Shown: piece by piece, positions 1-7,998 of the stretch | Layout: each line of letters opens with the position of its first letter | How positions within the stretch are numbered: the first letter of the stretch is position 1 | NCBI GenBank assembly: GCA_964520785.1 | Contig: CAZFQG010000031.1 | Coordinates: 1 to 40,531 of the forward strand | Length of the DNA: 40,531 bases | Source: CAZFQG01 sp964520785 | GTDB taxonomy: Bacteria > Planctomycetota > Planctomycetia > Pirellulales > Thermoguttaceae | Direction of reading: 5' to 3' | Notes under the pieces: generated by a model | The model's input: the letters and a program-made list of their open reading frames with translations, nothing else | What the model was told of the DNA's origin: nothing | Database searches by the model: none | Program-made: the position numbers and the translations under genes

Positions 1-49
1 CTGGCGGGACAATTCTGAAATGCGTCCCCATGCGGCCTAGTGCTGGGTA

Positions 50-77
50 TTGACAAACAACGAAGAAAACCGATAAT
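50..77 (+). promoter_or_regulatory. sigma70-type promoter upstream of the integrase
   Basis: A perfect -35 hexamer TTGACA (50-55) is followed after 16 bases by GATAAT (72-77). It points toward the integrase start at 241, leaving a leader of roughly 155 bases. The call rests on match to the consensus only. Confidence 0.5.
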
Positions 78-240
78 GAGATCGTTAAAACCGTCTTGGA
101 CTGAGAGTCTTTACTATGAAGTACAGAGCCGTTGTGTATGGCCAGTGTCCGCTTACCGTGAGGGCGCGGGGGTGTCTCTCAGACGCCTTAACACCACTGG
201 CCACCTGCGACGGCTTTGTTTCTGAAGGATAGGAAAATTT

Positions 241-1503
241 ATGGCTTCACTCACGAAACAGAAGGCCGGCGGCTGGCTTCTTCAATTCACCGGGGCGGAT
301 CGCAAGCGACGATCTATTCGTATCCCCCGGTGTGCCAGAAAGACGGCGGAAGGCTTTCGGACGAGGATCGAGACGATCCTATCGTGTCGGATCGCTGGCG
401 AACCGTTGGATCGGGATACGGCAATGTGGCTTCGGCGTCTGCCGAACGACATGCACGGCCGGCTTGCCCGGGTGGGACTGACTGAGGCGCGGACGGTGGC
501 GACGCTGGGGGCGTTTCTGAAAAGCTATGCTGATATGCGAACGGACGTTTCCGACGCGACACGAGTGATAACCCGGGTCGCGTCGAACAAGCTGATCGAG
601 TTTTTTGGTGTCGATACGCCGCTGGGCACGATCTCTGAGGGTGACGCGGTGCGCTGGCGACTGTGGCTTCTAGAAGGGCGGAAAGAGAACACTGTCAGAA
701 AGCTGGTGCGGAATGCCAAGACGGTTTTCCGGTATGCGGTGAAGCAAAAGCTAGTACCCTCGAACCCCTTCGCAGAACTGAAGGGAACGACGATCCGAAC
801 CCGAGATCGGCACGTGTTTGTCGAACGAGAAACAATCGCACAGGTGCTGGACGAAGTCAAAGACACTTCTGATCGGCTGATGATCGCCTTAGGCCGATAC
901 GCCGGCTTGCGGATACCGTCTGAACTGGTTGGTCTGAAATGGTCGGAAGTGAACTGGGAACGCGGTACGCTTGTGGTTCATGCCCCGAAGACGGCACGGT
1001 GCGGCAAGGGGACGCGGGTTGTCCCGATCTTTCCTGAGTTACGAGTGTTCTTCGATGCCGCATGGGACGCGGCGCCCAAGGGCGTGGATCGGATATTCCC
1101 TGAGATTCGCCCGGATGATCGGGGGCCCCGCGTATGGCTTGAACAGATGGCCCTACGTGCGGGTGTGGTCCCCTGGCCGAAGCCCTGGCAAAACCTGAGG
1201 GCGACGCGGGCGACAGAATTGGCGAATGAGTTTCCGAGCCATGTTTGCAGTGATTGGTTGGGACATAGCGAAGCAATCGCCGACGCGAACTATCGGATGA
1301 CGACGGATCAACACCTTGAAGCAGCGACAACAAGGCCGACGGGCGCGCTGCAAAAAGCGCAGCGATCAGGGACGGTAAGAGGGGGCATGGAAGGGCAGAC
1401 AGCCAAGAAACCCAGTGGTTTCGTAGCCCCATGCCCCCCTATGCCCTTGGGTGTCGGTGACGCCGGGGGCCGCGAAGGCCCCGCTTGTTTCCCGCGTGGT
1501 TGA
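241..1503 (+). CDS. tyrosine recombinase / phage-type integrase
   Basis: This 420-residue protein belongs to the tyrosine recombinase (lambda integrase) family, which cuts and rejoins DNA through a 3'-phosphotyrosine. An N-terminal arm-binding-like part (about 1-75) is followed by a SAM-like core-binding domain (about 80-175) and the catalytic domain (about 190-365). Visible catalytic residues are R224 (in AGLRIPSE), K250 (in HAPKTAR), R320 (in QNLRATR), H342 (in LGHSE) and nucleophile Y351 (in DANY). The usual first histidine of the HxLR box is Q317 here, a change I believe recurs in planctomycete integrases. The last 50 residues are low-complexity and Pro/Gly-rich. An AAGGA-like element lies about ten bases before the ATG. 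No excisionase, att repeat or phage structural gene is visible beside it, so it could be an isolated island integrase. The family is secure; what it mobilises is unknown. Confidence 0.88.
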   Translation: MASLTKQKAGGWLLQFTGADRKRRSIRIPRCARKTAEGFRTRIETILSCRIAGEPLDRDTAMWLRRLPNDMHGRLARVGLTEARTVATLGAFLKSYADMRTDVSDATRVITRVASNKLIEFFGVDTPLGTISEGDAVRWRLWLLEGRKENTVRKLVRNAKTVFRYAVKQKLVPSNPFAELKGTTIRTRDRHVFVERETIAQVLDEVKDTSDRLMIALGRYAGLRIPSELVGLKWSEVNWERGTLVVHAPKTARCGKGTRVVPIFPELRVFFDAAWDAAPKGVDRIFPEIRPDDRGPRVWLEQMALRAGVVPWPKPWQNLRATRATELANEFPSHVCSDWLGHSEAIADANYRMTTDQHLEAATTRPTGALQKAQRSGTVRGGMEGQTAKKPSGFVAPCPPMPLGVGDAGGREGPACFPRG

Positions 1504-1680
1504 CCCCCGGCGTGCCGCCGAGTGATCATGCATGACCGATCCAAGATGTTCGGTCCATGCCGCCGTTCCGGCTCGCTCATGTCATCAGCTATCGCGCTTT
1601 AGCCGATCTCCCTTGCCGGCGCTTCAGCGGTGCTGCCGTCAAGAGCCACGGGTCTATTCCGTCAGAACCGGGCAGGGCGG

Positions 1681-2232
1681 TCACGAATTGCGCGTGGTGT
1701 TTTGCACCGTGTGATCCCCGCATTGCGGGCAAACGCACTCGCTTAAGCGCGGCACGCTTGTGCGCATGAAGAGGCGCAGGCGAACGAGGGCGGCCTCGAG
1801 TTCGTTCCACTCGCCTTCCGCGACCAGAATCCGTCGACAAAGGCTGCAAATCACCACTTGCTCTTCATTTCGGGGCACTCCGCGATCCAGCATAGGGGTG
1901 TACGCCCTTTCTCGAGCTTCCAAAAGACGGCCCTCGAACTCGATACCCCCGTGCGGCATGGACCGCAGCGTGAGTTCCATCTTCCTAATCGCGGTTGGCG
2001 AATCACAGTGGAACGGTACCGTCACCTCGTTGTTCGTGGCGCGAAGGCGACGGAACAGGGATTCATACAGAAGCCTGGTTTCGGCTCCCGCGATGAACTG
2101 CCAGATGGAAGATCCCAGGACGGAAGGGTCCGTCAACTCCGGCGCACCGTTCTGGTGCGCGAATTCAAGCCATTTGGAGTTCACGAACGTGATGTGGTCT
2201 GTTCCGTCGACTCTGTAGATGTACCGTGCCAT
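1681..2232 (-). CDS. PAS-domain protein with a C-terminal paired-CxxC module
   Basis: The 183-residue product starts at the ATG at 2232, chosen because a GGAAGGGAGA ribosome-binding site lies just upstream; longer starts would overlap the upstream gene further. Residues 1-105 look like a PAS sensor fold (YRVDGTDHITFVNSKW start, then SSIWQFI). The tail carries C129-x-x-C132 and C168-x-x-C171 around a WNELEAAL helix. Such a cysteine-paired tail often follows PAS domains in planctomycetes and probably binds a metal; that is inference. There is no kinase, GGDEF or receiver domain, so output must come from a partner. The gene overlaps the end of the upstream HTH gene (2181-2459) by 52 bases in another frame and is probably co-transcribed from the promoter at 2510-2538. 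The ligand is unknown. Confidence 0.7.
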   Translation of the reverse strand: MARYIYRVDGTDHITFVNSKWLEFAHQNGAPELTDPSVLGSSIWQFIAGAETRLLYESLFRRLRATNNEVTVPFHCDSPTAIRKMELTLRSMPHGGIEFEGRLLEARERAYTPMLDRGVPRNEEQVVICSLCRRILVAEGEWNELEAALVRLRLFMRTSVPRLSECVCPQCGDHTVQNTTRNS

Positions 2233-2459
2233 ATCGTACTTCTCCCTTCCGTGATCTGGTCGGTCAAGTCTGGATGAACTTCCTCCACTTCCCAAATCGC
2301 CTTGCGGATGGTCGTACGCGACATCCCGGTAGCCTGGGATACGGCCGAGATGCCGCCACGACCCAGCGCCATGGCTTTACAACCGGCCCAACGGCGTTTC
2401 AGTTTTTCATTCATCATGGAATGAAGCGTGCTGTACTTCTCCGCGACGATAGACGCCAT
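2181..2459 (-). CDS. short HTH protein resembling the N-terminus of ISAzo13-family transposases
   Basis: The 92-residue product has a pattern I recognise from the first 70 residues of ISAzo13-type transposases: EKYSTLHSMMNEKLKRRW, then ALGRGGISAVSQATG, then MSRTTIRKAIWEVEE, which is a helix-turn-helix. The DDE catalytic region is entirely missing; after about residue 70 the reading frame runs into unrelated residues and overlaps the PAS gene. It has its own good signals: AAGGA eight bases before the ATG, and a near-consensus promoter at 2510-2538. It may be a decayed transposase stub or a domesticated DNA-binding protein that regulates itself and the PAS gene. The family match is fairly sure; the domestication idea is inference. 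Confidence 0.6.
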   Translation of the reverse strand: MASIVAEKYSTLHSMMNEKLKRRWAGCKAMALGRGGISAVSQATGMSRTTIRKAIWEVEEVHPDLTDQITEGRSTIWHGTSTESTEQTTSRS

Positions 2460-2509
2460 CGTCGTACATCCTTGTACAACGGAAACGGGGCAATGCCTTC
2501 AAAAGGCGG

Positions 2510-2538
2510 ATTATAGCAATTCCGGCCAATTTGGTCAA
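2510..2538 (-). promoter_or_regulatory. near-consensus sigma70 promoter for the HTH-PAS pair
   Basis: On the minus strand, TTGACC (2533-2538) is separated by exactly 17 bases from a perfect TATAAT (2510-2515). Transcription would begin near 2503, about 45 bases before the HTH start codon. A palindrome TTGTACAA (2472-2479) lies in the leader, a possible operator. Confidence 0.7.
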
Positions 2539-2685
2539 GTATTGTCACGAGTCGTCTTGAAGCGGTCGGTTGCTCATTTGCTGCCCAATTCCACCACCGA
2601 TCTTGTTATGCCACGGCCCAAAGAACAAGCGTCCTCTCGCGCCCATGCACTCGTTTCCCGGCGCAGCCGGTATTGGGCGGCTCCT

Positions 2686-3327
2686 TCAGGGCAAGTGATC
2701 GGGCTTCGGTAAATCAGCGAACATCAGCGTTGTCCACGGCGAGAGGTGTCTTTTGAGCGCGGCCTTGCCGCGCGTTTCGGAGACGGCGGCCGCGGTAAAG
2801 GGCATTTCCATGCCGCGGCGGTCGTGGTAGTGGTGGTAGGCGATCTCGTAGATCGGGTCGAGGGGTCCGCGCTCGGAGATCGTTTTGTTGATCCCGGCCA
2901 TCCCGACGAGCAGCTTGGCGTCATGATGCGAAACGGATTCGAGTGTCGAACTCCAGGCGTTCAGGATTTCGATCGCCTTCTCGGCATGGGCCCGGTTCCC
3001 GCAGAGGGACCAGGCCAGGGCATGCGTGTAGGCCGCCGAGGCGTCGTTCAGCATGTCGTCCCCGCCGATATTCGGGCTGTTGTAGGGTCCGCGTTGCACG
3101 TGGGGGCGGGGTTGCGGCCGCCAATCCAGGGCTGCCCACGGATGGGCGCGCAACCGGTTCCAGGCCGAATTCCAAGGTTCCTCTCCGGCGGCAATCCTGG
3201 ATTTGACGAATGCGATCTCGGCCCGGTTGTGGAGAATGCCGGGATGGACAAAACCGGAACCGTCCTCTGCTACGGCACCGCCGACGAGAACGATTGACGC
3301 GAGTACGACTTGGTGGGGTATATTCAT
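2686..3327 (-). pseudogene. alginate-lyase-family secreted protein with an internal deletion
   Basis: The frame is open from an ATG at 3327 (213 residues) and begins with a signal peptide (MNIPHQVVLASIVLVGG). The N-terminal half matches the alginate lyase superfamily (PF05426-like): FVHPGILHNRAEIAFVKSRI, PWNSAWNRL, SASAAYTHALAW-like helices and DAKLLVGMAGI. The text then jumps straight to what is normally the C-terminal end, PLDPIYEIAYHHYHDRRGMEMP. Family members carry roughly 130 residues between these blocks, including the Asn-Trp-Asp and His-Thr-Gln segments that line the active site. The junction lies near 2889 and keeps the frame. The product would therefore lack most of its catalytic groove, so I call it a decaying gene, though a shortened binding protein is possible. 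It is transcribed away from the DUF1080 gene at 3850. Confidence 0.65.
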
Positions 3328-3542
3328 GACTCGTGAAGCAACAAAGCAACCGTTCACGGTATTCCGAGACAACCTGAAGAATTTGTCTGCACCGCAACGG
3401 CCAGTTTCTATCGTAGCGGAGGGGAATGCCAATTCTCAAGGGACTGGGTCACTTGCCGGGAAAAACCTCTTCCGAACTGAATTGATTGATCGGGACAAGC
3501 GTCACTACGGTGATTTGTTTGAAAATTGTTCGCTTTCCTGCT

Positions 3543-3574
3543 GGCACCAGGAATCAGAGCCAATTCCTGGTGCC
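3543..3574. repeat. perfect 12-bp inverted repeat (hairpin)
   Basis: GGCACCAGGAAT (3543-3554) and ATTCCTGGTGCC (3563-3574) are perfect reverse complements around an 8-base loop. It sits in the 522-base gap between two divergent genes. No T-run follows on either side, so it is not a classical terminator. It could be an operator or a REP-like element. Confidence 0.75.
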
Positions 3575-3688
3575 GGGACAATGCGTGCCGCCCGGATAGC
3601 CGGGCCATCACCGGTACGCGATTTCGGCAAGGATGGGTCAACCTGGGAAACGCCCCGGAACGTCAATCCAGAGGTTGTCCGGGCTGGT

Positions 3689-3717
3689 TTGCGGTTTGCC
3701 TTGCGGTCAATTATATT
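3689..3717 (+). promoter_or_regulatory. possible promoter for the DUF1080 gene
   Basis: TTGCGG (3689-3694), 17 bases, TATATT (3712-3717), about 130 bases ahead of the start at 3850. The -35 is weak. Apart from this and the hairpin at 3543-3574, I see nothing else in the gap 3328-3849. Confidence 0.3.
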
Positions 3718-3849
3718 GGAACTTCTCGGATCGATGCGGGACCCGCAAGTGGATGCCCGAGGCAATTGGTCCGCTCCGCTGCATCGCGATTCCTCCTACC
3801 GATTGAAGTTTTCCGCATCACCATCCGGCCTACCCCCTCTTGAGAAACC

Positions 3850-6255
3850 ATGAACCATTCTTTTCCTGTTCTCGTCACCGTTTGTCTTTTGTTCACCGCC
3901 CCTGTTGCCCCAGCCGATGACTTCGGCGTGAAGCTCACTCGGCCCGACTCCCTTGAAGGGTGGGATTACGGGCCGGAACCGGCTCGCGGGTGGACGGTCG
4001 AGGACGGGTGGTTGCGCGGGACGGCGGAGTCGTCGGAACTCATCAGTGGGTTCACGGCCGGCGACGGCGAACTTCGGTTCCAGTGGACGGTTTCCGGCGG
4101 CGGCCGCCTGTGCGTCCTGCTTCCGGAGGTGCCCAAGGGGGACGGCCTGCGGATCGCGTTGTGCGAAGGGGAGCAGTGCGGGGCGATCTTCGAAGGCGAC
4201 AAGCCGCTGTTCGCCGGAGCACCTATCGCCGCGAAGCCGGACGGGTCGGCCCATTCGGCCATGGTGCGACGCCGGGACGGGAAACTCTCGGTCATCGTGG
4301 ATGACCAACGCCTGGCGGAGATACCTGTTGAGGCCGCGCGCCGGTTCGGCTTGGGATTGCGGATCGAGACCGCGGAGGCGGCCGTCGGCGAGCTTCGCGC
4401 GGCGGAACCGCCGGGACGACGCCTCATTCCCGAGGGCGCCGATACGCTCCCCCAGGGAGAGTGGACCTGCTATGGGAGTATGGAGGCCTGGACGGTCGAA
4501 AACGGCGAATTGGTCCTCAAACCGGGCGGGGGCCGCTATCTTCGCAGCGAGAAGGAGTATGGCAATTTTACGCTTACGTTCGATTACCTGATGCAAGAGG
4601 CCGGCAACTCGGGGTTCGGCATCCGCACGCCCCGCGGCGGCTGGCCCTCGGGAGATGGCATGGAAATCCAAATCTACGACAACCCGCGGGACGACGAGCA
4701 CTCGCACCAGACCATCTACGGCAACGTCCTGCCGATCGCGAGGGCTGACAAACCGGGCGAGTGGAATACGGTCGTGATCAAGGCGGAGGGGCACATGATC
4801 CATGTCTGGGAGAACGACGAGTTGATTCAATCGGCCAACACCCGGTTCCACCCCGAACTGAAGCACCGCCCCTTGAAGGGTTGGATCGGCCCTCAAGATC
4901 ACGGAGGGTGGATTCGCTTCCGTGACCTGAGAGTCACCGAAGCCCCGGACGGAGAGGGACTCGCGGCATGGGCGCAAGGCGCGCGCCCCTCCGCGGCCGG
5001 AATGATGATCGAGCGGATCATGAATAGCGAGTCGGTCTCGAAGCGGGACGGCATCACGTCCTACGTGGTCGAAAAGACCGTTTCGGCGGATTCACCCGGA
5101 GAGACGGTTCTGGCGGAACTCGAGGGCCCCGGCTCGGTCGTCCGCATTGCGCGCAACGGCGACGAAGGGGGGTTGGAGTTCTATTTCGACGCGGAAGAGA
5201 CGCCGCGGATCGCGTGTTCCCCGTCCGGACTGTGGGAGGTCGTGCCGCGACTGAATGAACAGCAGGCCCCGGTCGTGACGAGTCTGCAATTCGCGAAGTC
5301 GCTGCGAATCGTTCTGAAGGATGCCAAAGCGGCGGAGTACCGGTTCGATTGCGTCCGTTTTCCGAACGGACTGCCGGTTGAAACGTACACCGGGCCGCGG
5401 ACGAGCTTTCCGCGAACGCTCGGCGCGGCACCCCTTTATAGGCAGCACGTCATGGGCTGGGGGGTTCACCGCGAGCACGACCCGGCCCTGCACCTCGTCG
5501 CCGAACCCCAAGCCCTCGCGCCCGGCGAACGGCGGGTGCTAGCCCAAGTGCCCGGCGCGGGCCTGGTTCGCTGGATCAAGCTGCGGGCCGACGATCGTCT
5601 GCTCGTCTCGGACGACTTGTGGCTCCACGCCAGGGTGGATGGCGAGGAGACCCCTTCGATCTCCGCCCCGGCTCGGTTCTGGTTTCCGGCCTTCGCCTCC
5701 GGGAAGGGCAAACTCAACGGCTACCTTTTCTGCCACCGCCGGGGGCCGACGATCCTGCTGGGAATGCCCTTCGGCGACGGCTTCGAACTGACCGCCGAGA
5801 ACCGGGGCGATACTCGGCTGGAGGGAATCGGAGGGGAGGTCTCCGTTGAACAAGCGACGGCCGAAACCCGCCAGGAGATTTGCTCTGGCGGGCGGATTCG
5901 AGGTCAATTCCTCGATGCGGCGGCCGATTCGAGCGAGGTCTTCGCGCTTGCAGGTCCGGGGCGATGGATCGGCCTGGTATGGGAGCCGGGCGAAGACCGG
6001 GGGATGTCACTCGACCGAGACGGAACCACTCCGGCCGGTTGGAGTTCCGTTTCGTCCGCACAGTTTCTCGGAAAAGACGGCGAGTACCGCGGCGTCTTGA
6101 GCGGTCGTGACGGGGGAATCGCCTGGCGGTATCTGCTCCTGGCTCCGGTCGATTACGACCAGTCACTCACGATGCGTGCCGGCGCGGGACCGGCCGGGAA
6201 GCGTCTCGTCCTGTATGTGGCGGAACCGGACTCCGCCGGGGCGGACTCGCGGTGA
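3850..6255 (+). CDS. secreted DUF1080 protein with a DUF2961-like C-terminal half
   Basis: The 801-residue product begins with a signal peptide (about 1-22, ending PVAPADDF). Residues 25-190 form a first concanavalin-like sandwich (LEGWDYG, WTVEDGWLRG) and 195-370 a second, more canonical DUF1080 / 3-keto-disaccharide hydrolase domain (WTVENGELVLKPGG, NFTLTFDYLMQEAGNSGFGIR, GDGMEIQIYD, GEWNTVVIKAEGH, GGWIRFRDLRV). The remainder (about 385-790) resembles the DUF2961 jelly-roll family of carbohydrate-active proteins (GPGSVVRIARNG, YFDAEETPRIA, repeated as RVDGEETPSISAPARFWFPAF). DUF1080 proteins act on or bind sugars in the periplasm. The fusion suggests one enzyme with a duplicated sugar-binding front. 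The start is the first ATG with a full signal sequence; the ribosome site is weak. Domain order is seen; the substrate is unknown. Confidence 0.75.
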   Translation: MNHSFPVLVTVCLLFTAPVAPADDFGVKLTRPDSLEGWDYGPEPARGWTVEDGWLRGTAESSELISGFTAGDGELRFQWTVSGGGRLCVLLPEVPKGDGLRIALCEGEQCGAIFEGDKPLFAGAPIAAKPDGSAHSAMVRRRDGKLSVIVDDQRLAEIPVEAARRFGLGLRIETAEAAVGELRAAEPPGRRLIPEGADTLPQGEWTCYGSMEAWTVENGELVLKPGGGRYLRSEKEYGNFTLTFDYLMQEAGNSGFGIRTPRGGWPSGDGMEIQIYDNPRDDEHSHQTIYGNVLPIARADKPGEWNTVVIKAEGHMIHVWENDELIQSANTRFHPELKHRPLKGWIGPQDHGGWIRFRDLRVTEAPDGEGLAAWAQGARPSAAGMMIERIMNSESVSKRDGITSYVVEKTVSADSPGETVLAELEGPGSVVRIARNGDEGGLEFYFDAEETPRIACSPSGLWEVVPRLNEQQAPVVTSLQFAKSLRIVLKDAKAAEYRFDCVRFPNGLPVETYTGPRTSFPRTLGAAPLYRQHVMGWGVHREHDPALHLVAEPQALAPGERRVLAQVPGAGLVRWIKLRADDRLLVSDDLWLHARVDGEETPSISAPARFWFPAFASGKGKLNGYLFCHRRGPTILLGMPFGDGFELTAENRGDTRLEGIGGEVSVEQATAETRQEICSGGRIRGQFLDAAADSSEVFALAGPGRWIGLVWEPGEDRGMSLDRDGTTPAGWSSVSSAQFLGKDGEYRGVLSGRDGGIAWRYLLLAPVDYDQSLTMRAGAGPAGKRLVLYVAEPDSAGADSR

Positions 6256-6285
6256 CGGTTTCGCGAAAGCGATCCCCAATGCGCT

Positions 6286-7893
6286 TCATTCGGTTGAATC
6301 CGTCGCCGACTCCGCGGCGGCGTCAGGCAAAGCCAGTGCGGCGCGGTACGCCTTCCGTTGCGATTCGAGGCCGAATCGCGCGGTGATTTTGCGCCACTGG
6401 TCGGCCGCCGCGTTGAGAGCTTCTTGGGGGTCGGCTCCGTCCAGAACGGCATGAACGGCTTTGTCGAGCACGGCCAGGTATTCTTGGCGGCCGGGAATCC
6501 GCGGCGCGGCGGACCAAATGTCGCGGTTGAGCGTGGTTTGGGTGATTCTTCCATAGTTCGCCGCGGCCTCGCTGGAAACCAACGGCTCCACGCGACGCTC
6601 GGACCGGGGTTCCCATGCGTCCGTATCGAAAGTTGCCGGATTGATGCGCGCGCGTTCCATCCAGGACTCGGCCGAATTCGCCTGAGAGTCAAGGTAGAGC
6701 GTTGTCTTGGGGCTCGCCGCGCCGGGTGGCGGATTCCACGGCTGCGCGGCGAGCCAGAGAAGCAACTCCGTCATCCCCTCCCGTCTCGAACTCGCCTTGG
6801 ATACCACCCCGGTCAGGCCGCGAACACCCAAGAGGGGAATTCGTCCGGGAGCTTCGTCACGGGCGAGCCAGGCATCCCCGGCCGGATCGTAGTACTCCGA
6901 CGCGCCGGGCAGTTCAGCGAAGTTCGCCACGGCCTTACCTTGATGAATTCCACTCAGCGGTGCCGCGGCGGTCGGCCAGGAAACCGCCATCGCACATTCG
7001 CCAAGCCAGAACGCTTCCCTTGCGCGCTCGGGAGTATATGTCGTGGGGTATTTCGGGCCGTATTCCCCGGCGGCGGCTAATTCGGTGAGCGCGCGAACCA
7101 CCGGCGGCTCCGCGATCCGCGGCTCCATGGTACGCGGATCGAAGAGGTTCTCGGCCGCCTGAGAATCGCTCCGGTACGCGGCGGCCCTAGCCAATAATAC
7201 GAGGCCGGCCCATCCGCTTTCCAGCGGTTCAATGGTACCGCACCAGGGCATCGGCGAGGCGGGGACGAGATTCTCCAGGTTCTCGCGGTCGTGCAGAAAC
7301 GCGGCCAGGTCCAAGTACTCGTCCCAGGTCGACGGCGGAGTCTTTCCCAGTTTTTCGAACAGGTCCTCGCGGTAGTACAGCGTGAAGACGGGTCCGCCAA
7401 AGGGTACGCCGACGATCTGGCCGTTCCACGACGCCTCCGGAGCGCGGCAGCGCTCGAAGAACGTTTCCCATCGCGCCTCCGCGGAAAGCAACTCGTCCCG
7501 AGGCAGCGGGGCAAGGGCATCGCGCTCGGCAAGAGGCCCCACCAGGTGACTGGAGAGAATAGCGCCGTCGGCGTCCAGACTCGACATTTCCAAAACGGCC
7601 TTGTCGCTCACCGGCAACACGATGAGCTTGGATTGGGTTTGAGCGAACCAATCCTCCGAAAGCGATTCCACCGCCTTGGCAAGGTGTTCGTCGGTGATCA
7701 AAAGAGTGAACCGGAGGCCCGAATGGGGAAGTATCCGGCGTCGTTCCGGAAGTGAAATGGATTCCCTCCGCCGGCATCCGGCGAATGATACGCCGAAGAG
7801 TATGACGACGAAGAAGAACAGCGCCGTCCGGCGGACGAGGGGGTCTTTCGCGACGGTTTTTCCGGTCTCGACGAATTGGCGGGTAGTGTACAT
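6286..7893 (-). CDS. extracellular solute-binding lipoprotein of an ABC sugar importer
   Basis: The 535-residue protein starts at the ATG at 7893. A cytoplasmic lead of about 20 residues precedes a hydrophobic segment and the lipobox FAGC (Cys40), so it should be lipid-anchored. The body is a family-1 extracellular solute-binding protein: NGQIVGVPFGGPVFTLYYRE, LFEKLGKTPPSTWDEYLDLA, EAFWLGECAMAVSWP and the long helical C-terminal lobe. Such proteins deliver mono- or oligosaccharides to a membrane permease. No permease or ATPase gene is nearby, so its transporter must lie elsewhere. It is divergent from xylulokinase (7999), which hints at pentose or pentose-oligomer capture. A GAGG motif lies very close to the ATG; an earlier TTG at 7914 is also possible. 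Confidence 0.8.
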   Translation of the reverse strand: MYTTRQFVETGKTVAKDPLVRRTALFFFVVILFGVSFAGCRRRESISLPERRRILPHSGLRFTLLITDEHLAKAVESLSEDWFAQTQSKLIVLPVSDKAVLEMSSLDADGAILSSHLVGPLAERDALAPLPRDELLSAEARWETFFERCRAPEASWNGQIVGVPFGGPVFTLYYREDLFEKLGKTPPSTWDEYLDLAAFLHDRENLENLVPASPMPWCGTIEPLESGWAGLVLLARAAAYRSDSQAAENLFDPRTMEPRIAEPPVVRALTELAAAGEYGPKYPTTYTPERAREAFWLGECAMAVSWPTAAAPLSGIHQGKAVANFAELPGASEYYDPAGDAWLARDEAPGRIPLLGVRGLTGVVSKASSRREGMTELLLWLAAQPWNPPPGAASPKTTLYLDSQANSAESWMERARINPATFDTDAWEPRSERRVEPLVSSEAAANYGRITQTTLNRDIWSAAPRIPGRQEYLAVLDKAVHAVLDGADPQEALNAAADQWRKITARFGLESQRKAYRAALALPDAAAESATDSTE

Positions 7894-7998
7894 CACCTCA
7901 AGAATACAATACAATCCGCGTAGGCGGCCTGTAGAAACGAAGTGCTAACCGTTTCAGACAGGGTGAACTGCGCGATTTCGAGAGTGAAGGAGTCTTCC

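Noticed and set aside
1534..1555. Terminator for the integrase (GACCGA...TCGGTC)
   Set aside because: The stem is six bases, the loop ten, and no T-run follows.
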